Below are positions 40,573 to 50,100 of a stretch of DNA of 64,000 nucleotides, in pieces. This stretch comes from CAWFQB01 sp965277875 (GTDB taxonomy: Bacteria; Armatimonadota; Chthonomonadetes; Chthonomonadales; Chthonomonadaceae). A model generated the notes under the pieces. That model did no database searches. It saw only the letters and a program-made list of their open reading frames with translations, and was not told where the DNA came from. Position 1 is the stretch's first letter, and each line of letters starts with the position of its first letter. The stretch covers positions 1,054,001 to 1,118,000 of the forward strand of contig CBDIDV010000002.1 of NCBI GenBank assembly GCA_965277875.1, read 5' to 3'. Made by a program: the position numbers and the translations under genes.

Positions 40573-43455
40573 TCAATGCCTATCCGCTGTTATTTCCACC
40601 TGCGATGTGCCTTGAATTTGCAGGATCAAGCGGCCCGATGCGGACGTGTACTGGTTGGGCGCGGTCAGATCTACGGTCTGCCGATTGATGCGGACAGTCG
40701 GCGTATCGTGCAGGCCGCTGACTAAGATGTAGGTGGGCTGGCTGGTCCACGCTTTTACAGTAAAGGAGAGACGCCGCGCACCGCTCATGTTTGATTTGAC
40801 GTGCGCGACGGAGGACGGTTTCACGTTGTTGGCTGCAGTGCCTGCCTGCGAATACGGGTCAGATGCGGATGCTGTTCTTGTGGGTGCGTCTTTCACTATC
40901 TGGCCGTCAATCCGCGGATTTTCGATGTCGCCGCTCGCGTGGACGAAGACGCCCGCGTCCCGGAACGCCTGAAAGTCGTACAGGGCGGGTCTGTTGTACA
41001 GGCGCAGAGCGTTGACGAGCAGCGTACCGGGGTTGATGGCGACATCGTTGCGCGACTGTGATTTAAGGTTGAAACTGTCGGGCAGCAATCCCTGGCGGGC
41101 CGGGTCCAGGTCACGCGGCCAGGTCTGCTGGATGCCGCTGGCCGTAATGCCGTTTGCGATCTGCTGCCACGGGCCGGCCAGGTCATACTTGGCGAAGCGG
41201 TACAGCGCGTCCGCATACACAAGGCCGCACCACTGCACGGGCAGGCCCATCCAATTCGGGGAGACCCACTGCGTGGCCCCGTACACGGCTATGGTGGCAT
41301 AAGGGCCGACCAAACTGCCTGTTCCGCCGCCCGCCATTCCTCCCATTGCGCCTTCCGTGGGATTGACGAGGTACACGAATGGTACGCCCGTCCAGGCCCA
41401 GTAACGGGCCTGCTCCAGAAGGTGCGGGTCGCCCGTGATCTCGTAACCCAGCGTATACGCTCTGAGCAGGTTGGCGGACGCGAGAATGTCGGGCGTGTGC
41501 AGCGGCACTTCCCAGGTCTGCGCGCCGCGCGGAGCCATGTCGGCAAACTTGTCCAGGCCGCGCAGTCTGGTAATGCCCGCTTCGAGGAGTTTGCTGTCGC
41601 CGGAGATGACGGCGGATTGCAGCAGGTCGGCCACGACTTGCGCGGTCAGGCCGTTGGCATCGGGTGCGAAATGCGTTGCGCCGAGGTCAGGCTTGCCCGG
41701 AGGAGCATGGTAGGGAAACGTGCCGTCGGGCTGGAAGCGGGACAGCAGGGCGTACCCGTTTTGCTGCGCACGGGCTGCGTTCGCCTCCACATGGCCGTAC
41801 AGCAGGGCCGGGGCGGGAGTGCGAATATGCCCGATACCGGCAAAGTTCAGGTCGTTGTCAGGAACCAGAGCGCGAGCGGCCTGCGCCCGGACGCGCAAGC
41901 GCGCGCCTAACGCGCTGTCACGGGTCTGCTCGGCCAGCCAGTCGAGAAACAGGGCGACATCGCCGACGGGCTGCGGCGGGGAGCCGGGATACGCGTGTCG
42001 GTAGCGGTCTGCGTCATAGATGCCCGAATCCAGAAAGCCGGACGCGGCCAGATTCACGTACTCGCCCCATTTGAGACCCGTTTTGGGGATGGGCGGCAGG
42101 CCGCGCAATCCCACGTACTGCTGTATGGCCGGCGTGACATCCCGCCCCCTGCCGCCCACAAGCAGGGCGCTCAGGATAAGCGGCTGATTGGCTTTGAGCG
42201 TCCGGGGCGCATACGGAAGCAGGCTGCCTTCCTCGCGATTGCTGCCGTCCGATCCGGGATATAACAGGCCCATCGCCGTCCCGCCCGTGTTCCAGACCCG
42301 GTCGGGCGAGTCGAACAGGGCCGTAAACTCCTGCGGCTTGTCCCATATCAGACCGAGATAGTTTGCGCCCTCCGTGACCGCCATCAGGGGAAACGTGATC
42401 TTGGCGGTGTCGGGCGTCTGGCGATGTGACCCCGGCCCGCGTATGTCCGCCTCGCTGCTGCTCGGTTCCGCGCCGTCCAGGTACTCCAGGCCGGCGAACA
42501 GGGCATGGTTTTTTGGCGTGGGCGAAGAGCCTGCCAGCATAAGGAACATGGGGAGAAAAATCATGGCCCGATCCCGGTCTGTCTGCACTGTGGTCAGGAC
42601 GCGCATGGTTCCGGGCGCGGCGGGGTGGAACGAGCGGTTGAGGTACCAGGTCGCGCCATCGGGGTCGTGGCACGTAGCGCGAACGATGATCTCGTCGCCG
42701 TCGCGTGTCGCCGTCATGGTGGCCGCGCTTGTGACATCCAGCCAGCGGACGGTGTGGGCGGCGTTCGGGGCGATGTAGCCGACAAGCGGGCGCGTGTGGC
42801 CCACGGCCATTACTTGATCGCCCACGCGCACGACAAATCCGCCTAACTGGTGATGCGCGTGCGTGACGGACAGCAGGCCGGATTGAACTATCACATCGTC
42901 GCCGGCAGGAACGGGCGGCGTGGGGTGAGGCCACACGGGCGGGGCAATGGCGGGGCGGGACTCGATGCTGATGGAGGAGAGAACGCAGGTTCCGCCGCTG
43001 CCGGGGGGATCGAAGCGCAGGCGAGAGCCCGCGCCGAGGGCGGGAAGCGGAACGCGCGCCTCTTCCCAGCGTCCGCCGCGCACCGCAAAGCGGACGGAAT
43101 GTTCCTCGTCCGGGCCACCCCCCGGCGCAAAGTAAAACGCCTGCGCCGTGCCGGACTGGTCGGATTTCAGCCGGACATGCAGCCACAGGGGCGATCCGAC
43201 GGGATAGTCGCGGGCGGGGCCGATGATGTATGGGTCGTTGCCTGTGATCGTGATTTTAAGGCCGTCGTTCGTGGTTTGCAGTTGCGAAATGTCATGCTGC
43301 GCCCCCCATTGCAGGCGCATGGCTTCAAGGGTGAAATCGAACCGCGCTAGTTGCTGCGCGTGTGCGGGCCGGGGGGCAAATGACGCCAGCATCGCAAGCG
43401 CGCAAATAAAGCGCATCAGGGATAACACGCCCGAACGAACCATGCCATACTTCAT
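40573..43455 (-). CDS. Secreted alpha/alpha-toroid-like protein, putative glycoside hydrolase or lyase
   Basis: 960 residues. The ATG at 43455 (AAGGGA upstream) starts a clear signal peptide (LSLMRFICALAMLASFAPRPAHA/QQ). Translation from 43590 is rejected because it would run through a non-coding tandem repeat. Residues about 35-180 look like a beta-sandwich carbohydrate-binding module (WLHVRLKSDQSG...FYFAPGG). A second beta domain follows. From about residue 480 to 840 there are repeated Trp/Tyr-rich helices (LLQSAVISGDSKLLEAG, ANLLRAYTLGYEITGDPHLLEQARYWAWTG) typical of alpha/alpha toroid polysaccharide-active enzymes. A C-terminal beta domain ends the chain. Catalytic residues cannot be assigned. 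The DUF1501 gene lies upstream on the same strand. Confidence 0.6.
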   Translation of the reverse strand: MKYGMVRSGVLSLMRFICALAMLASFAPRPAHAQQLARFDFTLEAMRLQWGAQHDISQLQTTNDGLKITITGNDPYIIGPARDYPVGSPLWLHVRLKSDQSGTAQAFYFAPGGGPDEEHSVRFAVRGGRWEEARVPLPALGAGSRLRFDPPGSGGTCVLSSISIESRPAIAPPVWPHPTPPVPAGDDVIVQSGLLSVTHAHHQLGGFVVRVGDQVMAVGHTRPLVGYIAPNAAHTVRWLDVTSAATMTATRDGDEIIVRATCHDPDGATWYLNRSFHPAAPGTMRVLTTVQTDRDRAMIFLPMFLMLAGSSPTPKNHALFAGLEYLDGAEPSSSEADIRGPGSHRQTPDTAKITFPLMAVTEGANYLGLIWDKPQEFTALFDSPDRVWNTGGTAMGLLYPGSDGSNREEGSLLPYAPRTLKANQPLILSALLVGGRGRDVTPAIQQYVGLRGLPPIPKTGLKWGEYVNLAASGFLDSGIYDADRYRHAYPGSPPQPVGDVALFLDWLAEQTRDSALGARLRVRAQAARALVPDNDLNFAGIGHIRTPAPALLYGHVEANAARAQQNGYALLSRFQPDGTFPYHAPPGKPDLGATHFAPDANGLTAQVVADLLQSAVISGDSKLLEAGITRLRGLDKFADMAPRGAQTWEVPLHTPDILASANLLRAYTLGYEITGDPHLLEQARYWAWTGVPFVYLVNPTEGAMGGMAGGGTGSLVGPYATIAVYGATQWVSPNWMGLPVQWCGLVYADALYRFAKYDLAGPWQQIANGITASGIQQTWPRDLDPARQGLLPDSFNLKSQSRNDVAINPGTLLVNALRLYNRPALYDFQAFRDAGVFVHASGDIENPRIDGQIVKDAPTRTASASDPYSQAGTAANNVKPSSVAHVKSNMSGARRLSFTVKAWTSQPTYILVSGLHDTPTVRINRQTVDLTAPNQYTSASGRLILQIQGTSQVEITADRH

Positions 43456-43479
43456 AAACGTTTGTGATTCCCTTGTGAT

Positions 43480-43534
43480 AACAGATTGAGAACAGATCGA
43501 GAACAGATTGAGAACAGTTCGAGAACAGGTTGAA
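43480..43534. repeat. Five 11-bp tandem repeats
   Basis: The unit AACAGATTGAG repeats five times with one to three changes per copy, in the 110-nt spacer between the DUF1501 gene and the toroid gene. It lies upstream of the toroid gene's ribosome site. Confidence 0.85.
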
Positions 43535-43564
43535 GACAGCCAGGAACAAGTCAGGAAGTGGCTT

Positions 43565-45028
43565 TCAGGCCAGAATGTCTTGTACGACATTGCCGTACAC
43601 GTCGGTCAAACGGTAGTCGCGCCCGCCATAGCGATACGTGAGTTTTTCGTGGTGGATGCCCATGAGATGCAGTATCGTCGCGTGCAGGTCGTGGACGTGT
43701 ACCTTGTCCTGCTCGGCGTGCCAGCCGAAATCATCGGTCGCGCCATGCACCATGCCGCCCCGGACGCCGCCGCCCGCCATCCACATCGTAAATCCGAACG
43801 GGTGATGCTCGCGCCCATCGTTGTTCTCGGCGGTCGGAGTGCGCCCGAACTCGCCGCCCCACACGACAAGGGTATCTTCCAACAAGCCCCGCGATTTCAG
43901 GTCTTTGAGCAGGCCCGCGATGGGCAGGTCGGTAGACGCGCAGTTCAGCGGCAGTTCGGTACGCAGTCCGCCGTGCTGATCCCAGAGTTGGCAGCTCGAC
44001 CGTTTTTCGGTCTGCGTGTGGTACACCTGCACGACGCGTACACCCCGTTCGATCAGCCTGCGCGCCATGAGGCACTGCGTACCGAATATCTCGGTATGTT
44101 TGGCGTCCAATCCGTACATTTTCCGCGTCACGTCGGTTTCGCTTTTGATGTCGAACGCTTCGGGAGCCTGCATCTGCATACGGAACGCGAGTTCATAGCT
44201 TTCGATGCGGCCCGATAGCTGCGTATCTTCGGGGCGGGCGTGACTGTGCCGCTCGTTGAGCAGGCGCAGGGTATCAAGCTGTTCGCGCTGCTGAATGGTG
44301 GACAGGGCGGGATTGCTCAGGTTGGCGATAGGGTTGTGCAGGTCGGAAACGAGCGTCCCCTGATAGGCGGCGGGCAGAAAGCTGCTGCTCCAGAGCGGCG
44401 CTCCCTGCGCGGGCTGCGCGGGGCTGATGACCACGAAACCGGGCAGGTTCTGGTTCGCGCTGCCAAGCCCATACGTGAGCCACGAACCCAGGCTGGGACG
44501 CGAAAACGCCTGCTCGCCCGTATTCATTTGCAGGCACGCGCCGTTGTGGTTGATGTTGTCCGCGACAAGCGAGCGTATCACGCAGATGTCGTCAATGCAG
44601 CCTGCCACATGGGGGAAAAGTTCCGAGACCTCGATGCCGCTCTGCCCGTGCTTTGCAAACGCGAAGGGCGAGGCGAGCAGGCTGCCCGTCTTGGTGCGCT
44701 CCAGTCCGGGTTTGGCGAAGGGCAGAGGCTTGCCATTGTCCACTGTCAACCGGGGCTTGGGATCGAAGGTATCCACATGCGACGGCCCGCCCGCCATAAA
44801 CAGAAAGATCACGCGCTTGGCGCGGGCCGGAAACATCGGGGCGCGAGCGGCAAGCGGGCCTTGTTGCTTGTTGCCTGTTGTTTGTGGCTTGTTTTCGGAG
44901 GCGCGTGACTCCTGCGCGATCAGCCCGGCCAGTCCGAGCAGTCCGATGCCGCTGCCGCACTGCCTGAGCATGTCGCGCCGGGTGAACATCTGGGGTATGC
45001 GGTTGTGCTGCGGGTCGTTTTGTTTCAT
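43565..45028 (-). CDS. DUF1501 (sulfatase-like) protein with Tat signal
   Basis: 487 residues. The N-terminus carries a twin-arginine signal (TRRDMLRQCGSGIGLLGLAGL), so it is folded before export. The core is the DUF1501 family, a member of the alkaline-phosphatase/sulfatase superfamily. Motifs include FMAGGPSHVDTFDPKP, TLVVWGGEFGRTP and the metal-site-like NDGREHHPFGFTMWMAGGG; the end GRDYRLTDVYGNVVQDIL is also typical. Substrate is unknown. The family usually lies next to a DUF1549/DUF1553 gene; here that partner is at 47124, beyond a restriction-modification pair. A Gln/Asn/Lys stretch after the signal (ENKPQTTGNKQQG) looks like an in-frame low-complexity expansion. Confidence 0.9.
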   Translation of the reverse strand: MKQNDPQHNRIPQMFTRRDMLRQCGSGIGLLGLAGLIAQESRASENKPQTTGNKQQGPLAARAPMFPARAKRVIFLFMAGGPSHVDTFDPKPRLTVDNGKPLPFAKPGLERTKTGSLLASPFAFAKHGQSGIEVSELFPHVAGCIDDICVIRSLVADNINHNGACLQMNTGEQAFSRPSLGSWLTYGLGSANQNLPGFVVISPAQPAQGAPLWSSSFLPAAYQGTLVSDLHNPIANLSNPALSTIQQREQLDTLRLLNERHSHARPEDTQLSGRIESYELAFRMQMQAPEAFDIKSETDVTRKMYGLDAKHTEIFGTQCLMARRLIERGVRVVQVYHTQTEKRSSCQLWDQHGGLRTELPLNCASTDLPIAGLLKDLKSRGLLEDTLVVWGGEFGRTPTAENNDGREHHPFGFTMWMAGGGVRGGMVHGATDDFGWHAEQDKVHVHDLHATILHLMGIHHEKLTYRYGGRDYRLTDVYGNVVQDILA

Positions 45029-45062
45029 GCTGTTTCTTTAAGGTGGAAGTCTGCTGCACGTA

Positions 45063-45257
45063 TGCCGGTATATAAAATACCGGATATTAGGCCTGCGGCC
45101 AACCGTCCTTCGGACGATAAATTATCTGTGTACTCAAGTGTTACGTAGTGCGTGGGTAGAATGAAGCTGGTGCATCATAGCTTAAATATGCAGGTAGTTC
45201 CCCGTTCCCGGTACAGTTGGCCGCAGGCCTAGCTAACCGGTATTTTATATGCCGGTT
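45063..45257. mobile_element. Non-autonomous RAYT-family element (paired REPs, about 195 bp)
   Basis: Left end: CCGGTAT hairpin at 45065-45083 then GGCC-TGC-GGCC and AACC. Right end: the same two hairpins inverted (CAGTTGGCCGCAGGCC, then CCGGTATTTTATATGCCGG at 45237-45255). The about 110 nt between them has no open frame. It is a deletion derivative or BIME-like pair of the element at 31172, lying between the DUF1501 and endonuclease genes. Confidence 0.85.
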
Positions 45258-45304
45258 ACTTGCTTGACTAACCGCTGACTTGCGCCGCAATGCAGCAATT
45301 TTTG

Positions 45305-46045
45305 CTAACTGAAAAGGCGTAGCGCGGTTTCCGCTTGCGCTGACGCCATCGCTTTAGTATGAAAATCAGATAGTTTCTCGTAATCTATGAAAGCGACACG
45401 GGCGCGAATTGGATTGAACGTGCTTGGCGCTATTTTAGATTTGTATTCCTGATAGCGAGCGGTTGGCGCGACGATATGAAACTTGACAGCGAAATCCTGC
45501 ATTTCCATAAATCGCAGGAACGCGCCATCGAAAGGCGTTGTGTGTTCCACCTCAAAGACCTCGCTCGGCATTTCGCGCTCGTTAAACCAAGTCACGTCAA
45601 TCATGCGGGCTTTCGCGAGTATGTGGGCATAACTAAATTGTGGTAGGGCATCCAGTGTGCAAGCTTGTGCAAGCGTTATATTGAGATACCGCTTGTTCTT
45701 ATCTTGATGCGGCACAAAGGTCTTTAGCCCACGAAGATTGCCAAGTTCCACAAGCAATCCCTGGTAATAGGAGTGATCTGAAGCCTCTCTCGCTTGTTGC
45801 GTTGCTCTCGCTCCAAGCGCAAATATTTCCTCTATATGTTGCCGCGCCTCTTCGAGTCCCCACAAGCCTGGTTTGATTCTGAAAAACTCCGGGCGGGTTT
45901 GCACAATGCCGCGTATTGATGCGAAAGGAGTCTTTGTACCCCACTGGCAGCCCGGAACTCGCAGCGCGTCTTGATTAAGTTTGCCGAATGTGGCGTACCC
46001 ATCATTCATCCGCATTGCCTCTATCACTGCCTCATACTGCTTCAT
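45305..46045 (-). CDS. Putative restriction endonuclease (winged helix plus PD-(D/E)xK-like)
   Basis: 246 residues. Residues 1-65 look like a HARE/winged-helix DNA-binding domain (YEAVIEAMRMNDGYATFGKLNQ...FFRIKPGLWGL). The rest resembles a PD-(D/E)xK nuclease: E100 (LLVELGNL), D150 (RMIDVTWF) and the E165-V-E167 pair (VFEVEHTT) are candidates for the metal site, though the usual Lys is not obvious. An AGGAGAAGG ribosome site precedes the ATG. It lies 58 nt downstream of a DNA methyltransferase gene on the same strand, the classic restriction-modification arrangement. Its G+C content appears lower than its neighbours, suggesting acquisition. The nuclease assignment relies on context as well as weak motifs. 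Confidence 0.65.
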   Translation of the reverse strand: MKQYEAVIEAMRMNDGYATFGKLNQDALRVPGCQWGTKTPFASIRGIVQTRPEFFRIKPGLWGLEEARQHIEEIFALGARATQQAREASDHSYYQGLLVELGNLRGLKTFVPHQDKNKRYLNITLAQACTLDALPQFSYAHILAKARMIDVTWFNEREMPSEVFEVEHTTPFDGAFLRFMEMQDFAVKFHIVAPTARYQEYKSKIAPSTFNPIRARVAFIDYEKLSDFHTKAMASAQAETALRLFS

Positions 46046-46103
46046 TAGGGCCTTCTCCTGTAAACTGCATTCCGCTGTTGGTTACGAAACTGACAGAAGA
46101 TTG

Positions 46104-47003
46104 TCAGCCCACATCGAACGGAAAGTGCGCCTGCTGTGAGGGCAGTTCATCCCTTAGACGCGCAATGGCGATAGCGAGATAATCGGGGGCCGTGTCCATG
46201 CCGACGAACCGGCGTGACAGCCGCGCACAGAGAACGCCGGTCGTGCCGCTGCCGCAGAACGGGTCGAGTACCAGGTCGCCGGGATTGCTGGACGCGCGCA
46301 GGATACGTTCCAGCAGGGCTTCGGGCTTTTGGGCAGGATGCCTGCCGTGCCGTTTTTCGCTCCGCGCCGGAGGCATAATTCGCCAAAGGCTTTGCATTTG
46401 CCTGCCGGGGGTAGGATCGCCTAGCTGCCGCATTTGGTCATAGTGAAAAAGATGCTTTGCTTTCACATCCCGCCGCGCCCACAAAATGGTCTCCGTAGCG
46501 TGCGTAAAGTACCTGCACGACAGATTGGGCGGCGGATTTACCTTGTACCAGGCGATGTCGTTCAGGATTTTATAGTCCAGCGTTTGCAGCGCAAAGCCAA
46601 CACTGAAAATGTTGTGCGCGGTTCCCGTGACCCACAGCGTACCGTTCGGTTTGAGGACGCGGCGGCACTCGCGCAGCCATTGCAGATTGAACTGATGGAT
46701 GTGCGCGAACGTCTCGGCCCTGTCCCACGCGCCTTTGTTGACGCTGACGAACTGCCCCGCATGACAGGTGACGCCGTCATTAGAAAGGAAGTAGGGCGGG
46801 TCGGCAAAGGTAAGGTCGAAGGTATCCGCCTGCACCGCTTGCAGCAATTCCAAGGCGTCGCCGCATTGCAGTTCGATGCCGTGCAGGGCGTCGGCGTAGA
46901 ACGGTCGAACTGCCAGGGGAGTAGGCAGCGTTTGCGGCAGAGCCTCCGGTTCGCAGATCGTAATGTCGTCAGAAGCAGGGACAGCAAGTTCGGGGGCGGG
47001 CAT
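46104..47003 (-). CDS. Site-specific DNA methyltransferase, beta-type
   Basis: 299 residues from the ATG at 47003 (AGGGAG upstream; a GTG at 47051 is the longer alternative). Motif IV DPPY is at residues 68-71 (TFADPPYFLSN). Motif I (LDPFCGSGTTG) comes near residue 255, so the catalytic motif precedes the SAM site, the beta-class order. HPAQKPEALLERILRASS is the usual stretch before motif I. Enzymes with this order methylate adenine N6 or cytosine N4; DPPY is compatible with either. With the adjacent endonuclease gene it would form a type II restriction-modification system. The pair sits between a DUF1549/DUF1553 gene and its usual DUF1501 partner. Confidence 0.92.
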   Translation of the reverse strand: MPAPELAVPASDDITICEPEALPQTLPTPLAVRPFYADALHGIELQCGDALELLQAVQADTFDLTFADPPYFLSNDGVTCHAGQFVSVNKGAWDRAETFAHIHQFNLQWLRECRRVLKPNGTLWVTGTAHNIFSVGFALQTLDYKILNDIAWYKVNPPPNLSCRYFTHATETILWARRDVKAKHLFHYDQMRQLGDPTPGRQMQSLWRIMPPARSEKRHGRHPAQKPEALLERILRASSNPGDLVLDPFCGSGTTGVLCARLSRRFVGMDTAPDYLAIAIARLRDELPSQQAHFPFDVG

Positions 47004-47123
47004 GGGCGAAACACTCCCTTCGGAAAGTGATCGCGATCCTACCCCAAACACGTTTTGCAGATCAAGTGATCGTTACATTATTTTTGTAGACAGGCGACGG
47101 GTGCAAAGACAGTATCCGCTCGT

Positions 47124-50100
47124 TTAATCCACATAGACAAATTCGTTGGCGCAGAGGAGTATCTGGCAGTACGCGTCCCAGGCGGAAAAGTCTTTTGCGC
47201 CTTTGGAGGCGCGTTTCAGGTAGTCCAAGCCGATGCCGATTTCGGCGCTGTCGGCCTCGCGGGCATACAGCAGGCGATAGGCGCGGCGGATGCGGGCTGT
47301 GTCGCTATTTGGCGCGTCGGGAACCTCGCGCCTGAGACGGGCGGACAGGGCGCGGGTCTGTGCCAGTACGAACGGGCTGTTGAGCAGGTACAGCGACTGC
47401 GGGGCGACTGTGGAAACCGTGCGCCGATCCACGCAGGCGGTCGGGTCCGCGCCGTCGAACAGCGCGCCGAAGCCGCTGCGGTCGGAGCGTACCGTGAGAT
47501 GATACAGGCTGCGGCGGGGCGTGTCGGCGTCGGGGTAGGCCCTGCCGCCCATCGTGGTATCCAAACGCCCCGCCGCCACAAGCAGGCTGTCGCGCAGGGC
47601 TTCGGCCTCCAGGCGGCTGCGCGTCATGCGCCCGATTAGGCGATTGTCGGGGTCGGCCTGCTGCGTGTGCGCGTCCGCCTCGCTGCTCTGCTGATACGCT
47701 GCGGACAGCAGGATAAGGCGATGCAGTTTCTTTGTAGACCAATTCAAGGCAAAAGGAGAAAGGGGAAAGGAGAAAGTGTTGTCCCCTGCGGCTTTTTCCT
47801 TTTTCCTTTTTCCTTTTCCCTCCACGAAATGGTACGCCAGCCAATCCAGCAATTCCGGGTGCGTGGGGCGTTCGCCGAGCAGACCGAAGTTGCCGGGTGT
47901 GCGGACAAGGCCCTGCCCGAAGTGGCCCTGCCAGATGCGGTTTACGTACACGCGGCCTGTGAGCGGGTGAGCGGGACTTGCCAGCCATTCGGCCAGTTGC
48001 AGGCGTCCGCTGCCCTGCGCGATGACCGGCTGCGTTTCACCCGCCAGGACGACCGGAAAGTGACGCGGCACAAGGTCGCCAAGCCGCGCATAACTGCCCC
48101 GGATGTGGACGCGCACATTATGAATGCCGGCATGAGGGCTTTCGGGAACGCCGCCCTCCTGTATGCCATTGGCGTACTCGATGGCGGGCGGCGGGTTCTT
48201 TTGCATGGCGTCCACAACGGCGCGGCGGGCGGCAATCGCCGTGCGGGCGGCAGAAGGCAAGGCTGTGTCGTCCGCAGGGTTTTGTATCCAGAAGGGGCTG
48301 CGCTCGTCCACAAGCCGGAACGTGCCGGCAAACATCTGCGCCGCCTGTTCAAATTGGGCGTCGGTAAGGGGCATGTTCTGGTCGCGGGGTGTGGCGGCAA
48401 GCGCGCGCTGCCATTGCGCCTGCACGGATAAAGGCGCATTGTCCGGGGTATTCGTCGGCAGCGGGGCGAACAGGCGGGTACGCTCGCCTGTGTCCTCGAA
48501 CGCCCACACCGACGCATGACCATACCAATCAGGGCAGGGGTTTGCGCTGCCTTTAGATACGATAGCGGCGTCATTCGTCAGATTCCATACACGCTTTAGC
48601 GCCGCCTCTGTACCGCTCGCGTTATCTTCCATGATCGTAAGGTCTACGACCGTGGTATCGCAGATGTAATTCTCTTTCGGCAGGACGATAAGCTCGATAC
48701 GCTCGCCCTCATGCACCGGCACGGATTTTAGCGCGTTCGCGTTTCGGCCCTGCGTAAAGTCCTGTGCGCCGCCGTTCGGGAAGTCGCCCGACGCGAGTTC
48801 GCGCCTGCCCATCGGAGAATGCAGGTCTATGGCCCACGCGATGCCGTCGCCGCCGTTCGGGTCGGCGTCCGCGACACGGCCCTGTATGCGTACCATGCCG
48901 GAGATAGGACTGCGCCAGGCCACGACTACGCCGCTGTGCGGGCCGGGATGCACGGCCACGCTGCGCGGCGGCAGGGTCAGCGTCGTGATGACGTGGGGTT
49001 TGGACGTCGTATTCACGAGCAGGTTAGGGCAGTCCGCCGCGCCCTGCCAGCCGGTCACGCCCGCATCCGGGCCGATGTTTGTGATGTGCCGCGTAAGCGG
49101 CGTGTAATCGCCCAGGCCCAGCGCGTCGCGCCATTGTTTTAGCGCCCAGGACTGGAGGCCGCGCGATTGGGCGAAGGCATCGGGCGTCAGGGCGGATTGG
49201 GACGCGGGACGCTGTTCGTACTGCCGCGCCGCAAGCAGGTAGGCCATAGTTTGGGGCAGCAGGCGAACCGACTGCGCGCCAAGTCGGGCGTGACGCTCCT
49301 GCGCGAGCGCGGTCTGCGCCTCCTTCAACTGCCGCTCGTAAAGAGCGCGATGTTCCTGATCGCTTACGGTCAGCAGAGGAACACGCAGCGGGTTTTCGCC
49401 CGCGCCTTTGGCCGCAAGCCGTGCCAGGATGTGACTGCTGAAAAAGATGCCCGCCATCCCATAATAATCTTTGGTCGGAATGGGGTCGAATTTGTGATCA
49501 TGGCAGCGGGCGCAGGCGACCGTCAGGCCCATCATGCTGCGTGACACGATATCCAGCTGATCGTCGGCAATGTCGGTCAGGATTTTTTCTTTGTCGGCAT
49601 CCCCGTTGCCCCAGTTGCCGATGGCGAGCAGCCCGGTCGCCACTGTACCGTTCGGGGCGCGAGGAGAAAGTGGAGAGGAAAAAGTGTCCGAGCCACCGCT
49701 CCCTTTTTCCTTTCCCCTTTCTCCTTTTGCCTCCTCCTGTGCATCCAGCAAATCGCCCGCGATCTGATATTTGATAAACTGGTTGTAGGGCAGGTCGTTG
49801 TTGAACGCGTTTACGACCCAGTCACGATAGCGCCACGCCTCGCTGATGTCGCCCTCGCCGCCCACGCCCCGCGCATCGTAGCTGTCGGCATAGCGCACGA
49901 TGTCGAGCCAGCGCCTGGCCCACCGTTCGCCGTAGCGGGGTGAGGCGAGCAGTCTGTCTACGACTTTGCTCCACGCATCCGTGGCCCTGTCCGCAAGGAA
50001 GGCGTCGGTCTCCGAGGGCGTGGGCGGCAGGCCGGTCAGGTCATACGTGGCGCGGCGTATAAGGGTACGGCGGTCGGCCTGGGGCGCGGGCTTGATTCCC

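Noticed and set aside
43480..43534. CRISPR-like repeat array
   Set aside because: Units are contiguous without spacers and only 11 bp; no cas genes are present.
43456..43590. 45-residue N-terminal extension of the toroid protein
   Set aside because: Encoded by the 11-bp tandem repeat; a signal peptide with ribosome site begins at 43455.
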